Of a DNA stretch of 64,000 bases, positions 22,014 through 34,783 are shown one piece after another. The notes under the pieces are model-generated. The model saw only the letters and a program-made list of their open reading frames with translations. It ran no database searches and was not told where the DNA came from. Origin of the DNA: Sphagnum compactum (Eukaryota > Bryophyta > Sphagnopsida > Sphagnales); the NCBI GenBank assembly GCA_965153455.1, contig OZ234493.1, positions 11,584,213-11,648,212 of the forward strand. The letters run 5' to 3'. The position numbers and the translations under genes were made by a program. Numbering within the stretch: position 1 is the first letter of the stretch; every line of letters starts with the position of its first letter.

Positions 22014-22190
22014 TTGGAGGAGGAAACAGACAAACTTGTGGGAGAAGTGGCTGTTGATGATTGAGTCAGATTTTACACAAAGAGAAAGCTGCTGATCATG
22101 GCGTGCTCATCTGTTGGAGGAAACAAACACAATCTATGGAGAACTGGCTGTGCTGATGATTGAGTCAGATTTTCAAAGAGAAAGCTGAGG
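22014..22190. repeat. Tandem duplication, about 100 bp x 2
   Basis: Both copies begin TTGGAGGAAACA and contain TGATGATTGAGTCAGATTTT followed by CAAAGAGAAAGCTG. The first covers about 22014-22092 and the second about 22113-22190. Confidence 0.8.
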
Positions 22191-22912
22191 ATCGACTGTA
22201 GCCCCATGGAGATGCTGATTGTAGCCTGCTTTCTATTTCCAGTGGCACAAAACATAGAGAGAGAGAGAGAGAGAGAGAGTTGTTGCAGTGAACGGGAGCT
22301 CAGTTCCTCTCTGAAAATGGGAGCCTAGAGGAGACTTGCATGCAGTGCATATGCAGATTCAGCAGCCAGCAGCAGGCACAAGAAGAAACTGGCAGTGCTA
22401 GTGCTCAGCAATTGCGGCATGATGGACATGGGTGTCTTCGAGTTCCACCATCCCTCCAACCCCAAGATCACCAGACCAACCGGCTGGAACTCTTTCTTCT
22501 TCTGCTGACCACCAAAGAATTGAGCGTGAGCTGTTGCTGCTGCCTGTCTGATGAAGAATTCAAACAAGCAAGAATTTGAGGACCTGCTGCTCCTCCTCCT
22601 CCTTGTTGCTGCATGCATTCGATGATCAGGCTGCTTACATGCTGCTGGTACTTTCGGAGCTTGTTGCAACCTCGAGATCTGTTCCTGATGTGGAATTGCT
22701 GATCCTTGTCTTGACACCTTTCTGAGAGAGAGATCGTCAGGAATTGCATGATCAGGAGTTTTGCAGCTACGTCTGTGGGTGGATTTTCAGCTTCTGCGAG
22801 ACTGGATCTTTCCCTTCTTGAGGCACGAAGGGATTTGTGAAGACGAAGATCATTTATCTATCTATCTATCTATCTAGAAGACTAATTCTCGCGAAGAAAG
22901 AAAGAAAGAAAA

Positions 22913-25603
22913 ATGGGTCAGAGCCTGAGCTCCATGTTCTCTGCCTTGAACCTCAGAGGCGTTTTCGGGCCCCGAGTGACGGCGGAAGAAGTTGCGAGAG
23001 GTGTTGATCTGTTCAAACGCACCGTCATTGTCACTGGTATGCATTCACATTTCTCTCGCTCTCGCTCGCTCTCTGTCTCTCTGTCTCTGTGTGTCTCGGA
23101 GCTTGTGCTTCAGAAGAAATGGCCGACATTGGGTGGTAAACATTGTAGGAGCGACGTCGGGAATAGGACGAGAGACGGCGAGAGTGCTGGCAATGCACGG
23201 AGCGCATGTGGTGATCGCCGCTCGCAAGATGGAGTCCGGATTGGCGCTCAAGGAAACCATACTCACAGAATCTCCCAAAGCCACAGTGGATGTGATGCAC
23301 ATCGACCTGGCTTCCTTGAAATCCGTCAAGAGTTTTGCTGAGGAATATAAGGCCAAGAATCTTGGCCTCGACATTCTCATGTAAGTTGTCCAAATCTGAA
23401 ACAAGATCTTCAAGAATCAGAAGAAGTTTCTTTCCGCAAGAACGTGGAGAAGATCTTCAAAAGATGCAAACCCAATTGAGGTTTTGTCTTCCTCACAAGG
23501 AATCAAGGAACTTCTGCTGCTGCTGCTGCAGCAGCAGCAAAAGTACAACACTTTCCTTGAACTCAGGTTTCTGGGTTTCAGGCCATCAAACTAGAGAAAG
23601 CTTCAACAGTGAAGGAATCAACAGGAGGGTTATGATGACGATGCCAACTTGCTAACTCTTTGTGTGCACTGGGGTTTGCTGGATGCATCTTTTGTGCACT
23701 GCAGCAACAATGCCGGAGTGTTTATGAAGCAGTTTGTGGCATCCGATGAAGGAATCGAGTACATGTTTACAGTTCATGATTTGGGTACTAATCCAGAACT
23801 TTTCTTGCCGTTGAAATTCTTCTTCCCATATAGATTGAATGAGTTTCTTAAAGCTATTTTACATATGGCTTACTTCAGAATGAATCAGATGCAGCCAGTT
23901 TGTTTCAGAGCTTGCAGCTCCTTTGCAATCAAATCCCACTCTGCATGCCAGACAGTACTGCCACCTAGGTTGCTGCAATCTTCTCCAAAACTTGGCAAGC
24001 ACACTCACCTCTGCCAATGGGCAGTACGAGTGAGAATGAGAGAGAGATACCAGAGAGACAGTTAGAGGGGGGCTAGGTTAGCAATAGACGAAAAGCAGGG
24101 AAAACAACCATGAAATTGTCATTCTACTTTCAGAGGCACACATGGGAATCAGCAGATGTGCATTGTGAATACCACAGACAGACAGGTCTACAGGCAGACG
24201 AACACATGGATGGACAGAAATACAGGATCTTGTGTTTGACAAAGCACACATGATGTGGTTAGAGGACTTGGGTTGCATAATAATGTGCGACATTGTTTCT
24301 GGTGCAGGGCATTACTATCTCACTGCACTGTTGCTTGATACCATAAAGAAAACAGCAAAGGAGAGTGGCAACGAAGGCCGAATTGTCTTCACAGCCTCTG
24401 AAGGGCACCGCATCACATACAAGGAGGGAATCGATTTCCATTCCCTCACAGATCCAGCCCTGTACTTGGCTAATCCATTTGCTTCTCACTAGGGGCTTCA
24501 CATTTTATACAGCATTCACATCCTCCCTAATTGCCCACCCATCAACAGTAAAATATTTGGAAATCTCTTGAGAAATCTTTCTTGAGTTGCAGGCAAATTT
24601 TAGTGCAGAATATGGAGTTGTTCCTCATCAGTTTGGGGATTGTGTCCACAGCTTCAACCCGTACAAAGCATATGGGCAGTCAAAGCTTGGGGATATTCTT
24701 CTTGCCAAAGAGTTTGCTGAAATTTTGAAGGTATAATTTCCTTGCTCCAGCCCTAGTCTTATAATTATAGGAGCTGGAAATGGGATCTGATCTGTGTTAT
24801 GTGAATCTGTACCTTTAAGTATTTGGATATAATCTGGGTTTCAATAGAGGTTTGAGGGTGCACTCGAAATTGTGGGGGTTATATTGCAGGGTTAAGTATG
24901 ATATTGAGTTGTCCCCCCATAGAAGAATTGTTGATGGATGGGATTGGGCAGGAGGAGGGAGCACCAGTGACATCAAATGCTGTGCACCCAGGAGCTGTGA
25001 CCACAAAGTTGGGCAGGAATTTCTTCAACCATGCCATCACAGGTTTTTGCTACTGAGCACCCATGTACTCCAAGTTTTTGGCAGGTTTAGTAAATTGGAA
25101 TGTAGCCCGAGGAGTTGGGTGGTGTAGTGAACATCAACAATGGTTTCTGCAAGTTCCAGTTTGAAAACATGATATGGGTGAATTTTGGTTTTGGTTGTTG
25201 CTTGCACAGATGTTGGCTATGAGGTTTCAAAACCATTTCTGAGGTCACCAGAAGAGGTAATGTTCAATGCCATGCATCTTTTGGAAGATTTTTCTTGTCA
25301 AATGCAGTGAAAGGTGGAAGTTCAATATGCAGAAGAAGACAACCATAGTAGAAACCTGCAGTTACGTGTACTTCTTTTTTGGGGGCTGAAAATGCCATGT
25401 ATTCGGAATTGCAGGGAGCAGCAACAATAGTATATGTTGCAACACGTCCTGAGTTGAAGGGAGAGACAGGCAAATATTTTGCAGATTGTGCTGAAAAGCA
25501 ACCAAGCAATCATGCTTGCAACAAGGAACTCCGGAAGAAGCTATGGAAGTGGTGTGAAGAATTTGTGGCTGCACGACTGAGTACCTACTCAGAACAGAAG
25601 TGA
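22913..25603 (+). CDS. Short-chain dehydrogenase/reductase (TIC32/retinol-dehydrogenase-like), 8 exons
   Basis: NAD(P)-dependent oxidoreductase of the classical SDR family, closest in style to plant TIC32 / WW-oxidoreductase / retinol-dehydrogenase-like proteins; the substrate is unknown. Exons are 22913-23036, 23149-23380, 23705-23784, 24308-24461, 24604-24730, 24952-25042, 25210-25256 and 25415-25603, totalling 1044 nt (347 aa). Motifs seen are the cofactor motif TGATSGIG at residues 41-48, NNAG at 120-123, the catalytic serine in FTASEGH (S176) and YGQSK (Y220, K224), then VHPGAVTTKL. At the usual catalytic Asn of the NHLGH block this protein has VHDLGH, i.e. His143. The exon 4/5 join is the least certain: I chose donor CT|GTACTT with acceptor TTTTAG|TGCAG because only that keeps frame. 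No transmembrane segment is obvious. The 5' UTR carries TCTA and GAAA microsatellites. Confidence 0.87.
23517..23539. repeat. Palindromic CTG/CAG repeat in SDR intron 2
   Basis: Five CTG triplets run directly into four CAG triplets, so the 20-plus bp core is a near-perfect palindrome able to form a tight hairpin. It lies in an intron. Confidence 0.85.
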
Positions 25604-26999
25604 GAAGAAACTATCAACTTTTGCTCGAAGACGCATCTTCAAGCATCTACAAATTTGCAGAGGTCATGGAAGCTCTGGGTCAGGGACTTGACACTGGAGG
25701 AGCACACTGTACATAATGGCAACAGGTGCCATGGATAGCTGTTTGTCTGGTCTCTCAACACACATGAAAAGATGGAAATTTTGCACAGGATGGATCAATG
25801 AAATGAAAAAAAGTATTTCCAAGGACATGGGTGGTCCACTTGGTAAGTGACATATCATATGTACATTGATACACAAGAAGGGTATTAGTCAGTCAGGCTA
25901 CAACGTGTGTGTATTGCTTTTGTAAGATCCGTTATGCCTCCCTCCCACACACTTTGTAAAGGATTTTGAATGCAGCTACAGCAACACTATGGAATTCTGC
26001 AATATTTCAGTCAAAGCAGCAAAAGTAGTAGTAATAGTAATGCCCACAATGACCAACAGAGTGATGGCTGCAAAGTAACTTCTCTCTCTTGAGGGGGAAA
26101 AAAAACCGTGGAGACCCAATTCAAACAGAAATAGCATGAAACACATGCACAACACAGCAAGCTCTTCTTCCAAAGATCTCTTACTCACAGAATTGGTTAA
26201 AGGGTTTTTTTTCCACTTCCTGCAATGCATCTGCAGAAATAACTCCAAATGTTTCATCTCAACACTTATATCATAGCATGGCATTGTGTCTTTGGTTTCA
26301 CACATGCAGACATGTTTTAATTTAAATGATTTGTCAGATTGTTTTAATAATGAATTATTATGCTATTCAATCCATGAAGACAAGAATATATCAAGTAATA
26401 AATGTTCTATTATACCATAGCATATAAATATCACAATGCATGATAACATATAAATGAGCAATATTATGATACAAGCCAAATAACATGCCCAGACTTCAAT
26501 AACTCTGCATCTTTGAGTAATTATTGACAATAGACAACAATGAAATGTCCAAGTAGCTTGCATACACCATAGCAAACTTCCTTTAAATACACTCTTCATG
26601 CACTGTACTGCAGACAGTGATCAAGTTTCAGAAGGCTGAGCCCTTTTTCCCATGGACATACAAAATTATCTCTATGACATTTTACAGACAAAAGCGATCT
26701 TTGATGTCTCAGCCACTTTACACAGGTATTGACAACCATTTCAAATCTCCCAACCCAGAAAAGACTAGTATCCGTAAGCCCTCCTAATATGTATCAATAT
26801 TGTCTCCATTTTTCATACATGTTAATTATGAGCCCTCTTCACATCCCATATGCATGTTGCAATGTTACCAAAGAGCTCAATTGACTAGCAAACAGGCATT
26901 CACTAGAAATAACAAATATACCACTAGGTTTCATTTCTACATCTTCTGTCATTTGCCTGCAATCAAGTGGTTGCATCATGCCACAAACAAGGTGGCCTC
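25604..26999. other. Convergent 3' region of SDR and PI31
   Basis: The SDR gene (plus) and the PI31 gene (minus) end towards each other here. The stretch should hold both 3' UTRs. No further gene, RNA or repeat is recognised. Confidence 0.45.
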
Positions 27000-29900
27000 T
27001 CAGAACCCTGGTGAGTAGTGCTCAAGGTCAGGGTGACCACCTGGGGGACGTGATGGATCCCTGCACATGCAAAGCACCAAACAAGGCAAATTGTGATCTC
27101 AATATCCATAATTTAGTACATCTTAATAGTTTCATGAGTTGCACTTAGTGTCATGTACTCACTAGTCTCCTCTTTCAGAAGAAGTCACTATTACAAGAGA
27201 AAAAGCAGCTCATCACAGTATGTTTTAAATTGGGGACACTGTGCTTTGATTAGAGGTTGAACAAGCACACCTGGCAAAGCGATTCCTTTCAAACCCTGGG
27301 ACACCCGGGGGCCCATAAGGATCAAATCTCGCACCTGGGACCACACCTCTACAAGGAAGAAAAGCATGGAGCACAACAAACAGTGTCATCAACATGTTTG
27401 AAGAGAAGCCCTGCCATTGCATCACAAAAGAACTGCCCTACCCAAGGTGCAACAAGGGTTCAGGGTTGAAATCATCAACCTATTTCACCACACCAGGCTG
27501 GTGATCTCACAGGGATCAGAGTTCAAATTAAGGGATCAGAAAGCAACTGAAGAGACAACAACAGAGTACATTGAAGGATCCAAGGTCACTTACATCCCAC
27601 CAGTGTCTGGAACTCCAACTCCTGGTTCCAACCCACCCATGCGACCCCACCGTGGATCATTTGGGCCTGCAACACAAAAATAGCATCACTTTATCTGTCC
27701 TTGCTCTTGGCTCTTTTAACACTGGAGAACCTCTGAAATTCCCATCCCTCTTATTAAACATATATAGAGAGTTTAGTAGAGATGAACCCCAGAAAACATT
27801 CTACAGATACATGACATGTACCAACAGGTTACCTGGACTCTGATGGCAAATTCCTGCAAGTCTTCTTTCACACAAACAAAAAGTAAATAGTAGGCAACAA
27901 TACCTACATAACAGGTGAATGGAAGCCACTAACTACAGGAGATTAACAGTAATGACGTCCTAAAACAACCAAAACACAACAGAGAATGCCAGAATGGGTC
28001 ATTGAATAGAGGGATGACTATATCAGTATCCATCCCTCCAAAGGCATATAGCAACAGCAATGTGGCCAGAGTTGCATCACAGGTGAACATTGTGCTCTGT
28101 TGTGATAGATGTTCAACAATTAACCAATATTCATATCCTGGTGGCAAGCTGCCTATAATCTCAGTCAAGTCTTGGCATTCTAGAGGTAGATTATGGAATA
28201 GCATACACACCTAGGAGCATTCCATCATATCCCCGCTCAAGCCTGCAGACAACATTCAAGTAATGGAACTCTGTCAGTAGCAGACTATTTATGAATTAGC
28301 ATCACAGAAAAAGCTCTCTTCACTTAAAACAACACTATAAGTTAAACAGCTACCAAAGGAACTTTCTATTAATGTACATCCACATGAAAGCTCAGACAGC
28401 CAATGAAACATATAGGGACAAGATCTCTTGTACATCTAATCCAAGACATCTTGGAGCCTCAGACAGAGAGAAGAAGGAAAGGGCCATACACCTGTTCATT
28501 GGACTTGCTCAATTTGAAGTGAGATAGAAAGCCAGAAGAGTGTGAAGATTACCTTGGACCAAAAATACCAGCACCAGGTGATGGATAGAGATCACCACCG
28601 CCAAATGCAGGCACTGGAGGATAAGCAATCCTGCCACAGAAAACCAAACACTAATTAGGTGAAAGATTCAACTGGTCTATTATAACCCCTCTAATCAGCA
28701 GCATACTGAAGTCCTTTCAGCATCTGGATATGTTAGGAACATTCTGTCCAACAGTACTTGACCTCTGCAGTTGAAAACAATATTTCATTCCTTAGTTAGC
28801 AGGTTGGTATACAAGGACCACAACTTCTTTACAGTCCCTTCACAAATCCATGCAATGGGCTTGTGTCTGAGTGGTTTATTGTACAAATGCTGTTGCACTT
28901 TCACTATGCAGACTCTCTGGGCTGCCATCAGAGAGACTCACTCTCAGTTCACCTCAGTCATCAGGTCATTAACATGGTATCAGTATTCTAGTCTTGTTTC
29001 AATCCATCAGCTGCATGGTGAGACAAGAAGGCTGTCAGCTCATATGGGCATGAAGCCTTTGTTTCATGAATATGAGCTTCTGGAATGGCCAATTGGGCAA
29101 GCAGAGAATATACTGTGATAAAGGTGCCCACCATAATAGTCCTATCAAATTGCCTCAGCTGGAGGTGGTGGTCCACTGGCAGACAGGGTCATGGATGCTT
29201 AATGTTATTCATGTAATGATTGTAGGAATTGAGGGAGGAAAAAACCTCATGCAAATGCTTACATACCCTGGAGATGGATACGGTTGCCGCTCATCAATAA
29301 GAGGATTAACAAGCGGTGGTGAATGCCTGTCCTCTCCTTGCCCAACTCTGCCACCACATCCACAATTACAACAGAGCTGAATCAAACAAAGAACCAGTGA
29401 GACTAGGCAAACGTGGCTGGGTGGATGGCCATAAGAAACTCTCCTTCAGAAGAGTTTCTCACACAATGTAAACACCAGCTCAGGATCACAGGCTTACAAT
29501 TGATCCATAGAAAACCTGGAGATGCTTTCAAAAGGGGAGTAGTCTGTGCAGAAATTATCTTTTGTTTGTGTTACAGAAGACAAGCTCAAAACAAGAAGAT
29601 TGCCAATGTCAGCAACCCCTAAGAGAAAGGAAGGTCAGAACAGATTGCTTTCCCAAATGCCTAATGAAAAAATTCTGCCTTTAAGCAAGCACACACCATT
29701 CAACTTGAAAAATAAACACAACAAAAGCAACACAAGAATCCACAAAACAATCATAAAATTCCAAGACCAGCATGAGGATATTGATGTTGTCAGTACAGCT
29801 ATCATTGCTGAATCAAGGGTAAACTGAGATTGTATCCTCATGTCACAAATCAGCAGGAGTAATGAGAAGGACAAGAGGAACAAAAGAAAAAATTGTCCAG

Positions 29901-31080
29901 AGACTAACCTGCTAGATGAAGCTGTGCCAGGGCTTGGTTTCACAGGTGGTGGGGCAAGCTTTGAAAGGATGGAAGAATGAACACGGTCGACCAAGCCTGG
30001 CAAATTAGTGTACTGCTCAGCATAGTTGGCTGCACCTCCATCAACAGCAAATTCTCTTGGCCTGAAAAACTCAACCATTTGTCAGATTCACATTAAGTTC
30101 AGTGAGATCTGATACCTTGTGACAACTCCCATAACAACAGAATTCAGTGTCCGCACTCAAACATAACACAATGGTCTCCTTAGTGCATCAATATTATCAG
30201 CAAAGTACTTATGACAACCAACAAAAACATAGCTATTGGCATCAAAAGGACAAAACTGACAATCACTGCTTCTAGGGCTTAGTTACAAAGTCAAGGAAAA
30301 AAATTTGAATGTGACCCAAAGATCAGCTAGCTTCTTGAGCCTGAAAACAAATGTTCTTGATGCAAGGTGCTCTGCTAAAAGTTAGTACTGTTTTGGTGTG
30401 TTTCTATATAGCTCTGCTGCTTCCAAAAATGTCTGCAAAAAATAAGGACTGGAGAACTTACTTGAGCTCCAAATTAACAGGGGTATCTACATCAAAAGAG
30501 ACAGCATCAATTAAGAGAGAGTCACCCATAGCCAGGCACTTCACAGTTACTGACTTCGAAAGCCCTAACTCGTTCCCTGCATAGCGAAAGGCGTATGCAC
30601 CATCCATCTCATTCCATCCATCAATTCCAACCTCTGTTTCTTCTCCACTTCCTGAAACACAATACCACAAACAAACCATGAAGACTCTGTCATTACACTG
30701 GAGGGTGCTGCTTCCACTCTATCTACTTCTCTCTGTCGCCACCAAAACCATCATAGAACTCCTCAATCAAGCTTTTGTCTTTCCCATGGAAAAATTATAC
30801 ACCTGAAATCAACTGCAACATCTCGGATATCTCTCTGATATGTGGAGAGAGATTTGTGATATTTCTTTCTTCCAATATCATTGAATAAGTTGATCTAGCA
30901 AGGTCAAACATCCTTGCAAAGTTCACCTGAAGAAGAATTTGCATTGCTGCCAGTTGCTACCAATGAGTAGCCAGCTGCAAGAAATGTGCCATGCACTGCA
31001 AAAACCACCCGCTCCATTGCATTTTGTAGTTGAGGCCGAGCAGCTCTGATGACTCCTAAAACCGCCCCTGGTGTTGTCAT
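27000..31080 (-). CDS. PI31: PI31-type proteasome regulator, 9 exons
   Basis: Plant homologue of PI31 (PSMF1), a proline/glycine-rich protein that binds the 20S proteasome. Minus-strand exons are 31080-30927, 30651-30462, 30061-29909, 29347-29267, 28630-28553, 28242-28211, 27666-27594, 27348-27271 and 27060-27000, totalling 900 nt (299 aa). The N-terminal FP domain begins MTTPGAVLGVIRAARPQ, with VVFAVHGTFLAAGYSLVATG following and VGIDGWNEMDGAYAFRY and VKCLAMGDSLLIDAV in exon 2. The C-terminal half is disordered, ending with VPGARFDPYGPPGVPGFE and then GHPDLEHYSPGF. These blocks align throughout with Arabidopsis PI31. The exon 7 donor has an alternative 7 bp upstream that also keeps frame if paired with a shifted acceptor. 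Introns are 200-650 bp. Confidence 0.92.
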
Positions 31081-32924
31081 TCTTTTCTTACTGATTAGTC
31101 TGCTCCTTCACTTATGCTCCTCGTCTCGTATTTTCTTGTTCTCTGTACCAATAAAATGCATCAGAATCCTTTGCTCATCAGTGCTTCAATTTCTGAATCC
31201 TTCAGATTCATGTATCAACAAATTGCTCTCTTCTGCATCATCCCTTTCCACTTCCTGGCAGAAAATCTCTAGCAGATCAATATATCATCACTTGCTAATT
31301 CTGATTCCAAGCACCCCATTCTTCAAAAGAAAATATCTGACGAATGTCTCCATTTCTCATGTTATACACATGCATAATTGTTTCTCCTCCTTGTGAAGAA
31401 GTCTCTCTCAACTCCAGTAAAACCCTAAAGCTAGGTTTTCTGTTTGTCAGTAACATCACCATGCATCTTCTAGGGTTTGGAGTTTGAACCCACAACAAAC
31501 AGCTTGTCGTAGCATAGCTCTCAAATTTGTTTCCTTTCCTGTGCACAGCTTATATACCTTCTCTCAAGAAACTCCTCCGAATTTTGTAATTATCAACAAC
31601 AAAAACAACAACATCACTCTGATGTACCTGAAACCCCAACCCTAACAAGAAAATCACCGTGCATAAGGAAGAAGACTACTAAAATTCATGGTGAAGAAGG
31701 TTTGCTTCGTCCTTGTCCAATTCCCGACGATCTCGAGCGAGCGCCCCGTTTTCATGTTCCGTTTCCATTTCCAATTCCATTCTAGAAAACAAAATCTCCA
31801 CAAAAGAGAGAAAGAAAACATTGCATACTCACCAGATCTGCAACCAAATTTGTTGACGAAAACTTTGTTCAACCGGTTTCCCGACTGCACCAGAGGCTGA
31901 TGTGCTGAAGATAACCGCAGAGAACGACACGCAATTGTGCACCCACGAAGAAGAAGAAGAGAAGCTCGTTCGTTCGTCGCAACAACACCAAACTCTCTAC
32001 TCTGTTTTCTCTCGCTGCACTTTAAACCCTAATCCATGGACCTCAAAAAATATACACAAATATGGGGGGGTCTGTGGAGTAGGCTTGTGCCTCCGGATTG
32101 AAAAACATTTTAAAAATAAATATTTCAATTAAATGTTATGATATTAATTGAAATATATATATTTTAGGGCCAATGGGAATGTTAGAATTGGTAGCCTTGC
32201 ATTTGTTTTTGAGGAATTAATTTGATTTTTTGAAGATTTTTTTTTTTTTTTTGCATGGTGAAATATTTGAGTTTCCATAAATCTTGTTTTGCCTTAATAT
32301 ACTTTTTTTTAATGTAAATGGCAAGGCCACAATGTGTGACACACCCCCCCTTGTTACATCCCTTGTTACATATTATCAGTTCACTCGAGATAACAAAGAA
32401 AACAAATCCAGCAATCTCATTGGCTACAACCATTTGTTTTTGCCCATTAAAAATTTGTGACCTACCCAGATTGTTCAAATCAGTACTTTGAATTTATTTT
32501 TAAGAGTTGCCATATTATTAAAGGAGAACGTCTAATTTAGGCGATTCCTTTTTATTCCTTAATTGTTTTTAAAAATAAAACCCCACCAAACGGGTAGGTT
32601 CTACTAGGGTAGGGTTATCTGTTTTGGCCTCGTCGTTGTGTTTCTTCTAACCGCCGGATCTCATCTTGGGCGATTACCCCAAGACGTACACGCGGTCACC
32701 AGCTCTCGACGTTTGTCGTGCGTGCTTAGCGATCGCTCGCTCGCTCGCGGGTAGCTTCATCTGGTTGTCTGTGATTCTGTGTTGAATGGGAGTTTTGTGG
32801 CATTGATTTCGTGGTCAGACATTTCCCGCAGATTTTGTGAAGCAAAAAAGAAGCACAAGCAAGCGTCTGCATTGCCATTTGGAGACGTTTCTGCGGAAGA
32901 GGGGAGTGGAAGGGAGGGGAAGCG
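31081..32924. other. Divergent promoter region between PI31 and MSRA
   Basis: PI31 (minus) and MSRA (plus) start away from each other across 1.84 kb. About 31,080-32,030 looks transcribed-type sequence (5' UTR of PI31, possibly with an untranslated exon). 32,040-32,600 is AT-rich with a dispersed repeat copy. 32,600-32,920 is the GC-richer MSRA promoter and 5' UTR. No other gene is supported. Confidence 0.4.
32229..32355 (+). repeat. Dispersed repeat, copy A
   Basis: This 125-bp stretch matches 43987-44110 in the same orientation. Shared words include TTTGCATGGTGAAATATTTG, TTTTGCCTTAA, TTTTTAATGTAAA and GGCAAGGCCACA, ending in an ACACACCCCC tract and TTGTT. No coding sense; it resembles a small non-autonomous element. 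Confidence 0.8.
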
Positions 32925-33392
32925 ATGTCTGTGCAAAGTTTATCGCTGATTGTAAGCCCATTTCTCTCATCTGCCCTTGTATCGCAAACCGGAAAGACAC
33001 AACTCGCGAGTTCGCTCAAGCATGAATTACCACTAGACAAATCGGTTTTCACGAGCTCCTTTCCTGCTGCTCCTGCTGCCTCGCCAGCGAGAATGATGGA
33101 GAAGAAGGAGGGTGGCGGTCGGAGGTTTTTGAGTATGTTGGGTTTTGGTACTCGAGGATCATCGTCAGCTGCTGAGACGGACCCCACCACCGCCGGCATC
33201 GCTCAAGGCCCTGACGATGATACACCAGCGCCGGGCCAGCAATTTGCTGCTTTTGGAGCTGGTTGTTTCTGGGGCGTGGAACTGGCTTATCAGAGAGTTC
33301 CTGGCGTGACGAAGACTGAGGTCGGGTACACCCAGGGGTATACGCACAACCCGTCCTATAATGATGTATGCTCTGGAACCACAGGTAGGAAT

Positions 33393-33441
<49 letters not shown>

Positions 33442-34783
33442 ACAGAATCATGATTAGGGTTAGGGGTTTCTGCTTCTTGTCTTCACACACAGCAAGTGGA
33501 AGCTTCACGGATTCTTGATGCATTTCGTGAAGGAAGGAAGGAAGAAGAATCATCAGACTTGAGATCTGTTGCTGTTGTTCTTCGGGAATTCCATGGAAAC
33601 CCTCATTCTCTCTCTTTCTGTGCATTTTTTTTCTCCCAGAATCATCATTAGGATTAGGAACTTCTGCTTCTTGTCTTCATACACAGCAACTGGAAGCTTC
33701 ATGGACTCTTGATGCATTTTGTGAAGGAAGGAAGGAAGGCAAAAGAATCATCAGACTTGAGATCTTTTACTGTCGTTCTTCTTAGTGATTCCCATGGAAA
33801 CCCTAATTCTCGTAGGGTTGAAATTTGGTGTTTTTCTAAATCTTGGAAATCGGGAAGATCTATGGTTTTTGCTGAAAACTATTTGTGAAGCAGAAAACCA
33901 ACCTTCATGAATTCTTGATGTATTTCATGAAGGAAGAAGAAGAAGAAGAAGCATTGGACTCAACACTGTTGTTTGTTCTTCTTGAATAATAATTTCGTGC
34001 AAACCCCTCTCTCTTTGGGAAAGAAGGAAGCACCGAGGGTTTAAGCCAGCACTGAAGGTTCTTATCATGGAGATTTCTCAAATTCTCATGAGAGTTTTGA
34101 AGATCTGTGAATTATACAGGACATTCGGAAGTGGTGAGGGTAGAATTCAACCCTGCAGAGTGCAGCTACGAAAACCTGCTCGATGTTTTTTGGGCACGTC
34201 ATGACCCCACAACTCTCAACCGCCAGGTAATATTTTTCCACAATATTTTTAGAAGGCTCGTCTTTGATGAGATAGAGTATGATAATCAATCATCTCTCCA
34301 CAACTCATACAGAATACCCTTGAAATCTCATCAGGCTTGTTGATGTTTCTGAAACCTCTAAGAAATCCTTGAAATCTCTTCAGAATTTGAAGTCCCAAAC
34401 CTTTGAAATCATGGGCAGCTTGGCTGTCATGTGATGTAACAGTCGATCTGTGCTTTGTCATGTATATACCCAATTATCATCTATTTGCATTCTGAATGGA
34501 TCTATGGGTTACCTGCTTTGGGTTGTTCCAGGGAGGTGATGTAGGCACTCAATACAGGTCAGGTATTTACTACTACTCGCCAGAGCAAGAGAATGCTGCC
34601 AAGGAGTCGATGCAAAAACAGCAGAAGTTGTTGAATCAAAAGATTGTGACTGAGGTTTTGCCAGCAAAGAAGTTTTACTGTGCAGAGGAATATCACCAAC
34701 AGTATCTGTCCAAAGGAGGTCGTTTTGGTTTTGGACAATCTAGTGAGAAGGGGTGCACAGATCCCATTCGTTGCTATGGCTAA
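32925..34783 (+). CDS. MSRA: Peptide methionine sulfoxide reductase A, plastid type, 3 exons
   Basis: Reduces methionine-S-sulfoxide in oxidised proteins with thioredoxin as reductant. Exons are 32925-33384, 34120-34226 and 34532-34783, totalling 819 nt (272 aa). The catalytic block [20 protein letters not shown] (Cys114), TEVGY, the [13 protein letters not shown] block, [29 protein letters not shown] and HHQQYL-type residues are all present. The protein ends [11 protein letters not shown] with the resolving cysteines 264 and 270. About 100 residues precede the domain. The first 50 are rich in Ser, Ala and Leu like a plastid transit peptide, and IAQGPDDD matches the Arabidopsis plastid isoform PMSR4. 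Met57/58 could start a shorter cytosolic form. Intron 1 contains a CT microsatellite and a tandem array. Confidence 0.95.
33394..33438. repeat. (CT)n microsatellite at the start of MSRA intron 1
   Basis: About 44 bp of CT dinucleotides begin 10 bp inside the intron, close to the 5' splice site at 33385. Confidence 0.9.
33440..33980. repeat. Tandem array in MSRA intron 1, about 195 bp x 2.5
   Basis: Copies begin CAGAATCAT(G/C)ATTAGG(G/A)TTAGG and run through TTCTGCTTCTTGTCTTCA, GGAAGCTTCA, TTCTTGATGCATTT or CTCTTGATGCATTT, GTGAAGGAAGGAAGGAAG, AATCATCAGACTTGAGATCT and CCATGGAAACCCT. They cover about 33443-33625 and 33641-33810, with a partial third copy at 33890-33975. Confidence 0.85.

Larger units (their letters stand above)
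20578..22912. other. Upstream region of the SDR gene with several tandem repeats
   Basis: No gene is recognised. From about 21,250 it carries three short tandem arrays (listed separately), a (GA)n run at 22257-22279, a TCTA tetranucleotide run at 22856-22876 and a GAAA run at 22895-22912 directly before the start codon. The last 600 bp are probably SDR promoter and 5' UTR. Confidence 0.4.

Noticed and set aside
31654-31890. Minus-strand frame upstream of PI31
   Set aside because: No family match; position fits PI31 5' UTR or promoter.
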